A DNA stretch of 64,000 nt from Streptomyces sp. NRRL S-340 (GTDB lineage Bacteria > Actinomycetota > Actinomycetes > Streptomycetales > Streptomycetaceae), in NCBI RefSeq assembly GCF_000720185.1, contig NZ_JOIY01000020.1:117983-181982 (forward strand). The letters are read 5' to 3'. The translations under genes were made by a program, and so were the position numbers. This document shows, in pieces, positions 33,369 through 42,393 of this stretch. Each line of letters starts with the position of its first letter. Position 1 is the first letter of the stretch. The notes beneath the pieces are model-generated. The model saw nothing but the letters and a program-made list of their open reading frames with translations. It did no database searches and had not been told where the DNA came from.

Positions 33369-34252
33369 GACGGGTCGCCGTACGGCAGGCCGCCGTGCGG
33401 GGCGCGCGCCGGGGACAGGTCGAAGCGGTCCCGCAGGCGGTAGAGGAGGACGGCGGCGAGGGCGGCGATCGCGGCGGCCGTGCCCTGTCCGGCCGCCGTG
33501 AACGGCGGCAGGGGCCCGCCGCCGTGCCGGGTCGCGTGCGTCACCAGCAGGCAGACCGCCCAGGCGCCGCCGGTCAGGGCGGGGGCGAGGACCGGGCCGA
33601 GCCGGGGGGTGAGGGCGAGGCCGGTCGAGGTGAGGGCGAGCGCGGGCAGCAGCCAGCCCAGGGCGCGCAGCCCGTAACCGGGCAGGGCGAGGGTGGCGAG
33701 GCCGTTGACGACGAGCCCGGTGGCCAGGACGGCGACGGTGCGCACCATCACCAGCCGGAACCCGTGCAGCGGGGCGACCACGGCCGTCTCGTACGCCGGG
33801 TCGAGCGCGGGTCCGTAGGCGAGCGCCACGCCCGCGAGCGGCAGCAGCGGTGCGAGCGCGAGGAAGAGGGTCGGCGAGTCGGGTGCGCGCACCGTGTCGG
33901 ACAGCGCCGCGGTCATCACCAGCACCGCGGCGACCGCGATCAGCCACGAGCGGCGCAGCACCGGGGTGGCGGCCAGCAGCCGCGCGGTGTGATCGGCGAC
34001 GCCGCAGCGCAGCAGCAGCGCCTCCAGCGGTCCGGGGCGGGGCGCGTCCAGTTCGGCGTCCAGCCGGGCCCAGCCCTCCTCCAGTGCCTGTGGGTCGGCG
34101 AGCGCGGCGAGCCGGGCCCGGCACCGGGCGCAGCCGGCGAGGTGGGTGTCGGCGGACCACAGCAGCGGCGGGGCGAGTTCGCCGCGGTCGTAGGCGCGCA
34201 GGTGTTCGTCGGCGACGTGCCAGGTCTTTCGGGGTGTCGTTCCGCCGTTCAT
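33365..34252 (-). CDS. Zinc-finger (zf-HC2) anti-sigma-like membrane protein
   Basis: A 295-residue protein. The N-terminus contains an anti-sigma zinc finger HLAGCARCRARLAAL (His-x3-Cys-x2-Cys) near residues 35-50. It is followed by about six membrane helices (WLIAVAAVLVMTAAL, VMVRTVAVLATGLVV, LGWLLPALALTSTGLAL and others). Classical anti-sigmas have a single helix, so this one looks fused to a larger membrane domain. It starts by ATGA overlap with the sigma gene and probably sequesters that sigma until a membrane signal arrives. Confidence 0.75.
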   Translation of the reverse strand: MNGGTTPRKTWHVADEHLRAYDRGELAPPLLWSADTHLAGCARCRARLAALADPQALEEGWARLDAELDAPRPGPLEALLLRCGVADHTARLLAATPVLRRSWLIAVAAVLVMTAALSDTVRAPDSPTLFLALAPLLPLAGVALAYGPALDPAYETAVVAPLHGFRLVMVRTVAVLATGLVVNGLATLALPGYGLRALGWLLPALALTSTGLALTPRLGPVLAPALTGGAWAVCLLVTHATRHGGGPLPPFTAAGQGTAAAIAALAAVLLYRLRDRFDLSPARAPHGGLPYGDPS

Positions 34253-34800
34253 GCCAGCGCCTCCCGCAGTTGCTTGCGGGCGCGCAGGGCCCGCGTCTTG
34301 ACCGTGCCGGGCGGGATGCCGAGCAGCACGGCCGCCTCCCGGGTGGTGAGTCCGTCGACGACGGTGGCCTGCAGGACGGCCCGCAGTTCCGGTGAGAGCC
34401 GGGTGAGGGCGCCGGCCAGGTCCCCGTGCTCGACCCCCGCGAGCACGCGTTCCTCGGCGGACGCCTCGTCGCGGTGGCGCAGCCGGGCCAGGGCCTGGCG
34501 CATCCGGCCGCGCGCGCCGTCGCCGCGCAGGGCGTCGATCAGGCGGCGCGAGCCGATCCGCCACAGCCATCCGGCCGCGTCCTGGGCGGCGGCCTCCTCG
34601 CGGTAGCGGGCCTTGCCGCGCCAGACGGCGAGGAAGGTCTCCTGGACGACGTCGTCCACCGTCGCGGGGTCGGCGCAGCGGCCGCGCAGCCGCGCGGTCA
34701 GCCACGGCGCGTACCGCCGGTACAGCTCTTCGAAGGCGCGCCGGTCCCGGTCCGCCGCGATCGCCCGCAGCAGGTCCCCGTCGCTTCTCGTTCCGCTCAC
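34249..34800 (-). CDS. ECF RNA polymerase sigma factor
   Basis: A 183-residue sigma factor: region 2 with FEELYRRYAPWLTARL and DDVVQETFLAVWRG, and region 4 with LSPELRAVLQATVVDGLTTR and GIPPGTVKTRALRARKQLRE. The GTG at 34800 is preceded by GAGGAG; a longer frame to 34932 would run into the palindromic region and is disfavoured. It heads a six-gene overlapping operon with an anti-sigma-like protein and an ABC system, which are presumably part of its regulon. The promoter must lie in the shared intergenic region with the YtrA-like operon. Confidence 0.85.
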   Translation of the reverse strand: MSGTRSDGDLLRAIAADRDRRAFEELYRRYAPWLTARLRGRCADPATVDDVVQETFLAVWRGKARYREEAAAQDAAGWLWRIGSRRLIDALRGDGARGRMRQALARLRHRDEASAEERVLAGVEHGDLAGALTRLSPELRAVLQATVVDGLTTREAAVLLGIPPGTVKTRALRARKQLREALA

Positions 34801-34910
34801 GTCTCCTCTTCGCACGGACCCCGCGATCCGGTTCACGCCGGGCCCACGGGGCTCCGGTGCACGGCGGGCCGGGCCGCGGGCCGGGGGCGTTTGACTTTCC
34901 CGACCATCTT

Positions 34911-34950
34911 GCACCACCCTTTCACTACTCAATTAGTGAAAGGGTGGTGC
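34911..34950. promoter_or_regulatory. 40-base perfect palindrome, probable operator of the YtrA-type regulator
   Basis: Seventeen-base arms at 34911-34927 (starting GCACCACCC, ending TTTCACTA) and 34934-34950 (starting TAGTGAAA) are perfect reverse complements around CTCAAT. It ends 6 bases before the GntR-type start and lies downstream of a TTGACT at 34891-34896, a possible -35. Position and AT-rich centre fit autoregulation by the GntR protein. It also lies within 110-150 bases of the divergent sigma gene, so it could affect both operons. Confidence 0.75.
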
Positions 34951-34956
34951 GCGGGG

Positions 34957-35367
34957 GTGCTCGAATACCGCATCGACCGGCACAGCGGGGTGGCCACCTA
35001 CATGCAGATCGTCCAGCAGACCAGACAGGCCCTGCGCCTGGGCGCCCTGCGGCCCGGCGACCGGCTGCCCACGGCCCGCGAGGTCGTGGAGGCCACCGCC
35101 ATCAATCCCAACACCGTGCTCAAGGCCTACCGCGAGCTGGAACGCGAAGGACTGGTGGAGGCCCGCCGCGGCCTCGGCACCTTCGTACGCCGCTCCCTGG
35201 GCACCGCGCCCGCCGACGACTCCCCGCTGCGCGCGGAGCTGGACGGCTGGGCCGCGCGGGCCCGCGCGGCCGGCCTGGACCGCGACGACGTGGCCGCACT
35301 CTTCACCGCCGTACTCGACCGACACTTCGCCCCGCGCGAAGAGCACCTCCAGGGAGACCCCTCATGA
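34957..35367 (+). CDS. GntR-family regulator, YtrA subfamily
   Basis: A 136-residue protein typical of the YtrA subfamily: a winged helix (ATYMQIVQQTRQALRLGALR, DRLPTAREVVEATAINPNTV, RELEREGLVEARRGLGTFV) followed by a short helical dimerisation tail instead of a ligand domain. YtrA regulators repress ABC-exporter operons induced by envelope-active antibiotics. The GTG at 34957 lies just past the palindrome; the mRNA may have almost no leader. Its stop overlaps the ATPase start (ATGA). Confidence 0.88.
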   Translation: MLEYRIDRHSGVATYMQIVQQTRQALRLGALRPGDRLPTAREVVEATAINPNTVLKAYRELEREGLVEARRGLGTFVRRSLGTAPADDSPLRAELDGWAARARAAGLDRDDVAALFTAVLDRHFAPREEHLQGDPS

Positions 35368-36293
35368 CCGACACCGGCACGGCACTCGAGGCAGCCGCGC
35401 TGGGCAAGCGGTACGCCCGGCGCACCAAGGGCTGGGCGCTGCGCGAGTGCACCTTCCGGCTGCCCGCCGGCCGCGTCTGCGCCCTGGTCGGCCCCAACGG
35501 GGCGGGCAAGTCCACCCTGCTCACCCTCGCCGCCGGCCTGCTCGCCCCCACCGAGGGCCGTGTCAGCGTCCTCGGCACCGACCCGGCGAGCGCCCGCACC
35601 CGCGTCGGCTACGTCGCCCAGGACAAGCCGCTCTACCCGCAGCTCACCGTCGCCGAGACGCTGCGCATGGGCGCCGACCTCAACCCGGGGCGCTGGGACG
35701 CGGCCGGCGCCGAACGGATCGTGGCCGCCGGCGACCTCGACCCCGGGGCCCGCATCCGCGCCCTGTCCGGCGGCCAGCGCACCCGGGTCGCCCTCGCCCT
35801 GGCCCTCGGCAAGCGTCCCGGGCTGCTGCTGCTCGACGAACCGATGGCCGACCTGGACCCGCTGGCCCGGCACGACCTCATGGGCGTCCTGATGGGCGAG
35901 GCCGCCCGGCACGGCACGACGATCATGCTGTCCTCGCACGTCGTCGCCGAGCTGGAGGACTCCTGCGACCACCTGCTGCTCGTCGGCGGCGGCCGGATCC
36001 GGCTGGCCGGTGACATCGACGACCTGCTCGCCGCCCACACCCTCGTGACCGCGCCCGCCGGCACCGCCGGACTGGCCCGGCACACCGTCGTCGAGTCCCG
36101 CACCACCGGCCGCCAGGTCACCGCGCTGATCCGGCCCGCCGGCGCCCTCCCCGGGGACTGGCGCACCGGCCCGCCCAGCCTGGAGGAACTCGTCCTCGCC
36201 CACCTGCGCAACCCCTCGGCCCCCGCCCTGGACGGGTCCGGCGGGAGCCCCGCGCCCCAGGACAACCGCACGACCCAGGAGAGCCGCGCATGA
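35364..36293 (+). CDS. ABC transporter ATP-binding protein of the YtrA-type operon
   Basis: A 309-residue ATPase: Walker A ALVGPNGAGKSTLLTLA, Q-loop GYVAQDKPLYPQLTV, signature RALSGGQRTRVALALALGK, Walker B GLLLLDEPMADLDPLAR and switch His in SSHVVAEL. The C-terminal 80 residues are an accessory domain. It couples by 4-base overlaps to the regulator before it and the permease after it. The likely role is an ABC-2 exporter energiser in a stress or antibiotic response. Confidence 0.92.
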   Translation: MTDTGTALEAAALGKRYARRTKGWALRECTFRLPAGRVCALVGPNGAGKSTLLTLAAGLLAPTEGRVSVLGTDPASARTRVGYVAQDKPLYPQLTVAETLRMGADLNPGRWDAAGAERIVAAGDLDPGARIRALSGGQRTRVALALALGKRPGLLLLDEPMADLDPLARHDLMGVLMGEAARHGTTIMLSSHVVAELEDSCDHLLLVGGGRIRLAGDIDDLLAAHTLVTAPAGTAGLARHTVVESRTTGRQVTALIRPAGALPGDWRTGPPSLEELVLAHLRNPSAPALDGSGGSPAPQDNRTTQESRA

Positions 36294-37321
36294 CCGCCCT
36301 GACCGCCCCGACCGGCCCGGCCGCCGCCGGGTCCCGCGCCGGCCGGCCGCACCTGGTGCGCTGGCTGCTGCGCCTGCACCGCCCCGCGCTGTACGTGTGG
36401 GCCGGGCTCGTCCTCGTCCTCGCGGCCGGACTGCTGTGGCTGTGGGGCCCGCTCGCCGACGCCTCGGCGAGCGCCTGGCGGCAGTACAGCGCCTGCGGCA
36501 TGTCCCCGCGCTGTTCGTACGACCAGGACGCGATCGTGCGCTACAAGGACGTCTACAACTACACCACCCTCGCCCTCAACGCCCTCCCGCTGCTGGTCGG
36601 CGCCTGGGCCGGCGGCTCGCTGTTCGGGCGGGAGCTGGAGAGCGGCACCGCGCGGCTCGCCTGGGCCCAGGGCGTCACCCCCGCCCGCTGGCTGGCGACC
36701 CGCCTGGCCGTCCCGGCCGCGCTGGTCGCCGTGGGCACCGGCCTGCTGGTGCTGCTGCACAACCGGGCCTGGTCGGCGGCGCGCGGCCGGGTCGACACCG
36801 CCAAGGGCTGGACCGACACCTGGACCCTGCACGCCAACGGGCCCACCACCGTCGCCGTCGCCCTGGCCGCCCTCGCCGCGGGCGCGCTGGCCGCCCTGCT
36901 GTGGCGGCGCACCCTGCCCGCGCTGGTCACCGGCCTGTGCGCGGCCGCCGCCCTGCGCGGCGTCGCCGGCCTGGTCCTGCCCCACATGTGGCCCGCCGTC
37001 ACCCGCGTCACCACCTTGGAGCAGGGTTACGCCGGCGGCGGACTCCCGCTCGGCCACGGCCTGGTCACCGCCACCGGCGCGCACGTCGCCGACCCCGGCT
37101 GCGCCTCCCCGGACCCGGGCGCGTGCGCCTCGGCGTACGCCAAGCTGCACGCCACCGGCTTCTACACGCAGAGCCAGCCGTTCTCCCACTTCTGGCCGCT
37201 GCACCTCGCCACCAGCGCCCTCGTCCTGGTCCTGGCCGGTCTGCTCGCCTGGGCCGCGTTCAGCGTCCTGCGGCGCGGCACGCGCCTGGCGGCGCCCCTC
37301 CGCAAGGGGGCCGGCGCGTGA
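36290..37321 (+). CDS. ABC-2-type permease (first of two)
   Basis: A 343-residue membrane protein with about six helices (LVLVLAAGLLWLWG at about 42-55, LALNALPLLVGAWAGGSLF, LAVPAALVAVGTGLLVLL and others). The motif GRELESGTARLAWAQGVTPARW is shared almost exactly with the next gene and probably contacts the ATPase. A loop with paired Cys (SACGMSPRCSY) lies outside. The start and stop overlap the neighbouring genes by 4 bases. Confidence 0.85.
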   Translation: MTALTAPTGPAAAGSRAGRPHLVRWLLRLHRPALYVWAGLVLVLAAGLLWLWGPLADASASAWRQYSACGMSPRCSYDQDAIVRYKDVYNYTTLALNALPLLVGAWAGGSLFGRELESGTARLAWAQGVTPARWLATRLAVPAALVAVGTGLLVLLHNRAWSAARGRVDTAKGWTDTWTLHANGPTTVAVALAALAAGALAALLWRRTLPALVTGLCAAAALRGVAGLVLPHMWPAVTRVTTLEQGYAGGGLPLGHGLVTATGAHVADPGCASPDPGACASAYAKLHATGFYTQSQPFSHFWPLHLATSALVLVLAGLLAWAAFSVLRRGTRLAAPLRKGAGA

Positions 37322-38145
37322 GCACCGCACTCGTCCAGGGACTGCCCCGCGCGGTCCTCACCGTGCACCGCGCCGCGCTGCTGGTGTGGGGCGCGTTCGT
37401 GGCCGGCACGATCGGCTGGCTGGTGTGGCTGAACGAGGTCACCGCCGAGCGGGCGCACGCCTCCGCCTCGCCGTTCGCCGCCCTCGACTACAGCGACCCG
37501 ACCGGCTGGATCGCCACGTTCGTCTGCTACAGCTTCCTCGCCGTGGCCGCGTTCGCGGGCGCCTCCCTCGTCGGCCGCGAACTGGAGTCGGGCACCGCAC
37601 GCCTCGCCTGGACCCAGGGCGTGAGCCCCACCCGCTGGCTGACGGCCAAGCTCGCCGTGCCCGCCGCGGCCCTCACCCTCGGCGCCGGCGCCCTCGTCCT
37701 GGCCTACCGCTGGGGCTGGGCCGCCCACCGCGACCTGATGCACGACAACTGGTCCTACGCCGACGTCTTCGTGGCCCGCGGTCCTGCCACCGTGGCCTAC
37801 GCCCTGTGCGCCCTGGCCGTCGGCGCGCTCACCGCACTGCTCGTCGGCCGCACCCTGCCCGCCCTTGGCCTCTCCTTCGCCGCGATGTGGCTGCTCCACT
37901 TCCTCCTGGAGGCCGTCCGGCCGCACCTGTGGCCCGCCGTCACCCGGACCTCGGCGGACCCGGTCGTGCTGCCGCACGACGCCTACCTGCTGCGGGAGGG
38001 CGGCAACGGCGAACGGTACGTCGCGACGTACCACCCGCAGTCCCACTTCTGGCCGCTGCACCTGCTGGAGACCGGCATCGTCCTCGCCGTCACCACCGCG
38101 GTCACCGCCGCCGCGTTCACGGTCCTGCGCCGCCGCACGGCCTGA
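37318..38145 (+). CDS. ABC-2-type permease (second of two)
   Basis: A 275-residue paralogue of the preceding permease, with the same GRELESGTARLAWTQGVSPTRW coupling motif and the same C-terminal SHFWPLHL before the last helix. It lacks the longer first extracytoplasmic loop of its partner. The two probably form a heterodimeric membrane channel. The GTG start overlaps the previous stop. A terminator-like hairpin follows. Confidence 0.85.
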   Translation: MSTALVQGLPRAVLTVHRAALLVWGAFVAGTIGWLVWLNEVTAERAHASASPFAALDYSDPTGWIATFVCYSFLAVAAFAGASLVGRELESGTARLAWTQGVSPTRWLTAKLAVPAAALTLGAGALVLAYRWGWAAHRDLMHDNWSYADVFVARGPATVAYALCALAVGALTALLVGRTLPALGLSFAAMWLLHFLLEAVRPHLWPAVTRTSADPVVLPHDAYLLREGGNGERYVATYHPQSHFWPLHLLETGIVLAVTTAVTAAAFTVLRRRTA

Positions 38146-38155
38146 GCACACCGGC

Positions 38156-38190
38156 GGGGGCGGGCCGGGGGCAGACCCCCGCCCGCCCCC
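38156..38190 (+). terminator. Terminator-like GC hairpin after the YtrA-type ABC operon
   Basis: GGGGGCGGG and CCGGGGG pair with CCCCC and CCCGCCCCC across a CAGA loop, with a single bulged base. It lies 10 bases past the stop codon at 38145. Confidence 0.65.
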
Positions 38191-38422
38191 GGCCGCCCCC
38201 GGCCGCCGGGCCCGCCGCGGAGCGCCCCGCACCCCCGCGAGCCGCCCCCCGCTATCCCGCACGTCATGTCTCCGTAACCGGTGATTCAGACAGGCTTGCG
38301 ACGCTCGCTCAATGAGACCCGCCGTGCCCGAGCCTTCGCCGCCCCCCGAGGGGTCCGCAGCCGCGCTCCCGCCCGCGCCTTCCGACGCGCCTGCCTTCCC
38401 CGCCGCGCGGAAGAATGGATCC

Positions 38423-40666
38423 ATGAGCCAGCCAGACACCCAGGCAGCAGCGCAGCAGGTCCCGCACCACCAGCCCTCCGTGGGCTCCCTCGCGGCCCAC
38501 CGCCCGCACGCCGTGGCCGCGGCCGTCTCCGATCTGGACCCCGACCTCGATGCCGACCTCGACGCGTACGAGGAGGCGCGGGACGGCGAGGACCAGCTGC
38601 CGCAGGGCCGCTTCCTCGACCGCGAACGCAGCTGGCTGGCGTTCAACGAACGTGTCCTGGAACTGGCCGAGGACCCCGACACGCCCCTGCTGGAGCGCGC
38701 CAACTTCCTCGCGATCTTCGCCAGCAACCTGGACGAGTTCTTCATGGTCCGCGTCGCCGGACTCAAGCGCCGCATCGCCACCGGCGTCGCCACCCGCTCC
38801 GCCTCCGGCCTCCAGCCCCGCGAGGTGCTGGAGATGATCTGGGCCCGCTCGCGCGAACTCATGGCCCGGCACGCCGCCTGCTACCAGGAGGACATCGCCC
38901 CCGCCCTCGCGGAGGAGGGCATCGAACTGGTCCGCTGGAGCGAGCTGACCGAGAAGGAGCAGGCCCGCCTGTTCACCCTCTTCCGGCAGCGCATCTTCCC
39001 CGTGCTGACCCCGCTGGCCGTCGACCCCGCGCACCCCTTCCCGTACATCTCCGGCCTCTCCCTCAACCTGGCCGTCGTCGTGCGCAACCCGGTCACCGGC
39101 CACCGCCACTTCGCCCGCGTCAAGGTGCCGCCGCTGCTCAACCGCTTCCTGGAAAGCTCCCCGGGCCGCTACGTCCCCCTGGAGGACGTCATCGCCGCCC
39201 ACCTGGAGGAGCTGTTCCCGGGCATGGAGGTCCTGGAGCACCACACCTTCCGGCTCACCCGCAACGAGGACCTGGAGGTCGAGGAGGACGACACCGAGAA
39301 CCTCCTCCAGGCCCTGGAGAAGGAACTGATGCGGCGCCGCTTCGGGCCGCCGGTGCGCCTGGAGGTCGAGGAGTCCATCGACCGCGAGGTGCTCGACCTG
39401 CTGGTGCGCGAGCTGAAGATCAGCGAGGCCGAGGTCTACCCGCTGCCCGGCCCGCTCGACCTCACCGGCCTCTTCCGCATCCACAGCCTGGACCGGCCCG
39501 AGCTGAAGTACCGCAAGTTCGTCGCCGGCACCCATCGCGACCTCGCCGAGGTCGAGTCGGCCTCCCCGCCGGACATCTTCGCCGCGCTGCGCAGCCGGGA
39601 CGTGCTCCTGCACCACCCCTACGACTCGTTCTCCACCTCCGTGCAGGCCTTCCTGGAGCAGGCCGCCGCCGACCCCGACGTCCTCGCCATCAAGCAGACC
39701 CTGTACCGGACCTCGGGCGACTCCCCCATAGTCGACGCCCTCATCGACGCCGCCGAGTCCGGCAAACAGGTCCTCGTCCTGGTCGAGATCAAGGCCCGCT
39801 TCGACGAGCACGCCAACATCAAGTGGGCCCGCAAGCTCGAAGAGGCCGGCTGCCACGTCGTCTACGGGCTCGTCGGCCTGAAGACCCACTGCAAGCTGTC
39901 GCTGGTGGTCCGTCAGGAGGGCGACGACACCCTGCGCCGCTACAGCCACGTCGGCACCGGCAACTACCACCCCAAGACGGCCCGGCTGTACGAGGACCTC
40001 GGACTGCTCACCGCCGACCCGCAGGTCGGCGCGGACCTCTCCGACCTGTTCAACCGGCTCTCCGGCTACTCCCGCCGCGAGACCTACCGGCGCCTGCTCG
40101 TCGCCCCCAAGTCCCTGCGCGACGGCCTGGTCTCCCGCATCCACAAGGAGACCCAGCACCACCGCGCCGGCCGGCCCGCGTTCATCCGGATCAAGGTCAA
40201 CTCCATGGTGGACGAGGCCGTCGTCGACGCGCTGTACAGCGCCTCGCAGGCGGGCGTCCCCGTCGATGTCTGGGTACGCGGCATCTGCGCCCTGCGCCCC
40301 GGCGTACCGGGCCTGTCGGAGAACATCCGCGTCCGCTCCATCCTCGGCCGCTTCCTGGAGCACTCGCGCGTCTTCGCCTTCGGCGGGGGCGGCGAGCCCG
40401 AGGTGTGGATCGGCAGCGCCGACATGATGCACCGCAACCTCGACCGCCGTATCGAGGCCCTGGTACGGGTCACCGACCCCGCCCACCGGGCCGCCCTCAA
40501 CCGGCTGCTCGAAACCGGCATGGCCGACACCACCGCCTCCTGGCACCTCGGCCCGGACGGCGAGTGGACCCGGCACGCGACCGACGCGGACGGCCAGCCG
40601 CTGCGCAACATCCAGGAGACGCTCATAGACGCCCGGAGGCGCCGGCGTGGCACAGCAACACCTTGA
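38423..40666 (+). CDS. ppk: Polyphosphate kinase 1
   Basis: A 747-residue PPK1. After a variable 55-residue N-terminus comes the N-domain ([42 protein letters not shown]), the head domain, and the two PLD-like C-domains with the phosphohistidine region [20 protein letters not shown] (catalytic His in NYHPKT) and [10 protein letters not shown]. It makes polyphosphate from ATP or the reverse. ATG at 38423 gives the known Streptomyces N-terminus MSQPD; the frame stays open upstream. The next gene overlaps its 3' end by 20 bases. I saw no PHO box in its upstream region. Confidence 0.95.
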   Translation: MSQPDTQAAAQQVPHHQPSVGSLAAHRPHAVAAAVSDLDPDLDADLDAYEEARDGEDQLPQGRFLDRERSWLAFNERVLELAEDPDTPLLERANFLAIFASNLDEFFMVRVAGLKRRIATGVATRSASGLQPREVLEMIWARSRELMARHAACYQEDIAPALAEEGIELVRWSELTEKEQARLFTLFRQRIFPVLTPLAVDPAHPFPYISGLSLNLAVVVRNPVTGHRHFARVKVPPLLNRFLESSPGRYVPLEDVIAAHLEELFPGMEVLEHHTFRLTRNEDLEVEEDDTENLLQALEKELMRRRFGPPVRLEVEESIDREVLDLLVRELKISEAEVYPLPGPLDLTGLFRIHSLDRPELKYRKFVAGTHRDLAEVESASPPDIFAALRSRDVLLHHPYDSFSTSVQAFLEQAAADPDVLAIKQTLYRTSGDSPIVDALIDAAESGKQVLVLVEIKARFDEHANIKWARKLEEAGCHVVYGLVGLKTHCKLSLVVRQEGDDTLRRYSHVGTGNYHPKTARLYEDLGLLTADPQVGADLSDLFNRLSGYSRRETYRRLLVAPKSLRDGLVSRIHKETQHHRAGRPAFIRIKVNSMVDEAVVDALYSASQAGVPVDVWVRGICALRPGVPGLSENIRVRSILGRFLEHSRVFAFGGGGEPEVWIGSADMMHRNLDRRIEALVRVTDPAHRAALNRLLETGMADTTASWHLGPDGEWTRHATDADGQPLRNIQETLIDARRRRRGTATP

Positions 40667-41783
40667 CCCGACGCAGAAGCGCACCACCGCCGGACCGCCC
40701 CCCGCACCCCACCCCCAGGGCGGCACGCCCACCGCGGACGGCCTCGCGGCCTATCTGCGGGCGCAGGCCACGGAGTTCCTCCGGGCGCTGCGCCTGCACC
40801 GCGAGACCGGCCCCGCCGCGGGCGCCGGCGAGGAGGCCGCCGACGCGGCGCGCGCCCTGCGCCGCTCGGCCCGCCGCATCAGCGGCAGCCTGCACACCTT
40901 CCGGGGCGTCCTCGACGAGGCCTGGGCCGAGGAACTGCGGCCCGAACTCGCCTGGCTCTCGGGCACCCTGGCCCGCGAACACGCCTGCCAGGCCCGGCTC
41001 GACCGGCTCCTCGCGGCCCTGAACAGACTCTCGGGAACGGCCGGCTTCCCCGCGCCCGCGACCGCTGCCGCTCCGGCGCACGCGGTCGCGGGCGGCCGGG
41101 CCGCGGGCCACCTGCCGCGGCCGCCCGCACCGGACCGCGGCAACCTCACCGTGGGTGCCGCCAAGGCGGGCGCCCTGCTGGACCGCCAGCTCACCCTGGC
41201 CCGCACCCGTGCCCACTCCACCGCCCTGCAGGCCCTGGGGTCGAGCCGCTTCCACGCCGTCGCCGACAAGGTCGCCGTACTCGCCAGCGACGTCCCGCTC
41301 ACCCCCGCCGCGCACGCCACGGACCTGCGCGCCCTCGCCGCCGCGGCCGAGGAGCGCCTCGCGGACGCGGTCGCCGCCCTGCCGCTCGTCACCGCGGGCA
41401 GCCCCTACAACGCGGAGGCCCTGATCCACGGCCTGTCCGCGGACCCGGCCCCGCACCCGCAGGACGCCCCCTGGCACCAGGTCCGCCTGCTGCTGCGCCT
41501 GCACCGCTACGCCCAGGAGGCCCTGCACGGCACGCAGGAGGCCACGCGGACGGCCGCCGACGGCCGGCTGCCGGCGGCGGGCCGGGCCCTGGACCGGCAC
41601 CGCGACGCCTCCGAGGCGGCGGCGGCCGCGTCCTCGGCGGCCCGCACCCCCCGCATCGCCCCGGCGACGGCGTACGCGCTCGGCGTGCTCCACGCCGACC
41701 AGCGGCACGAGGTGGAGGCGGCCAGGTTCGCCTTCCAGCAGACCTGGCTGAAGCAGACCGTGGGCGCCGGCCGAGAAGGATGA
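40647..41783 (+). CDS. CHAD-domain protein
   Basis: A 378-residue, helix-rich protein with repeated conserved His/Arg/Lys positions ([53 protein letters not shown]) typical of CHAD domains, which bind inorganic polyphosphate. A Pro/Ala insertion separates its two halves. The GTG at 40647 follows CGGAGG by 7 bases and lies inside the ppk coding end, so the two proteins are coproduced. The role could be to localise polyphosphate or to regulate the kinase. Confidence 0.88.
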   Translation: MAQQHLDPTQKRTTAGPPPAPHPQGGTPTADGLAAYLRAQATEFLRALRLHRETGPAAGAGEEAADAARALRRSARRISGSLHTFRGVLDEAWAEELRPELAWLSGTLAREHACQARLDRLLAALNRLSGTAGFPAPATAAAPAHAVAGGRAAGHLPRPPAPDRGNLTVGAAKAGALLDRQLTLARTRAHSTALQALGSSRFHAVADKVAVLASDVPLTPAAHATDLRALAAAAEERLADAVAALPLVTAGSPYNAEALIHGLSADPAPHPQDAPWHQVRLLLRLHRYAQEALHGTQEATRTAADGRLPAAGRALDRHRDASEAAAAASSAARTPRIAPATAYALGVLHADQRHEVEAARFAFQQTWLKQTVGAGREG

Positions 41784-42093
41784 CAAGGACCGGAAGGGCA
41801 CGCCCGGCGGGAAGGACGAGACCGGCGGGATCGGCGGGATCGGCGAGGGGTACGAGCGGGGCCGGAGCGCGGTGACCTCCGCGGCGGGCGCGGCCGGTCG
41901 GCTGCGCCCTGCGGAGCCGCTCGCCGCACGACGGCCCGCACGGCCCCCGGCCGGGCACGGCGGCCGCCTCTGACCCGAGGTCAGGCCCGCGCGCGGCGGC
42001 GCCCGCTCACCGCCGCGCCGCGCGCGGTCGCGGAGGAGCCCGGCCCCGGACCGGCCGGCGGCCCGCAGCGCGCCGCCGAGACCCACCGCACCC
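41784..42093. other. Intergenic stretch without a supported gene
   Basis: These 310 bases between the CHAD gene and the small minus-strand gene at 42094 are strongly GC-rich with short GGCGGGATC repeats near 41823-41845. Frames on both strands translate to Arg/Pro/Gly-rich low-complexity peptides. I see no ribosome site or start that supports a gene. Confidence 0.4.
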
Positions 42094-42270
42094 TCATGCG
42101 TCCCGCGCGTGCGCCTCCGCGTCCGTACGGGCCAGGCTGCGCGCCCGGCGGGCCGGGCCGCGCCACCCGCAGGTGCAGCGGGCCAGACAGAAGCGGCCCT
42201 GTTCGACGGTCGTCGTGCGATGCTCCCGCTGCCCGGGTTCGTCCTGCGCCACGGCGCCCACGCTACCCAT
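42094..42270 (-). CDS. 58-residue protein with a Cys-x3-Cys-x-Cys motif
   Basis: A minus-strand gene from ATG 42268-42270 to TGA 42094-42096. The product contains QREHRTTTVEQGRFCLARCT followed directly by CGWRGPARR, a Cys-rich knuckle (three Cys within six residues, then Gly-Trp). I recall a near-identical short protein in other Streptomyces, where it is hypothetical. It might bind zinc or an RNA/DNA partner. No clear Shine-Dalgarno is visible; a later GTG at about 42261 is another possible start. Confidence 0.65.
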   Translation of the reverse strand: MGSVGAVAQDEPGQREHRTTTVEQGRFCLARCTCGWRGPARRARSLARTDAEAHARDA

Positions 42271-42393
42271 CCCGGGTGAACGGCCGGTGGCGGCTTGCCA
42301 CCGGGCGGCCCGGCGCGTGACGGGGTCCCCTACCCGTCGTTAACCGGACGACAGGGGCCCGGTACGGACGCGGCAGCTGGGGGTAGGCAGGCG

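Noticed and set aside
38309..40732. An 807-codon open frame antisense to ppk
   Set aside because: It mirrors the ppk coding frame, a usual effect of very high third-position GC. Its product is low-complexity Gly/Val/Asp-rich with no motif, whereas the plus-strand frame is a complete PPK1.
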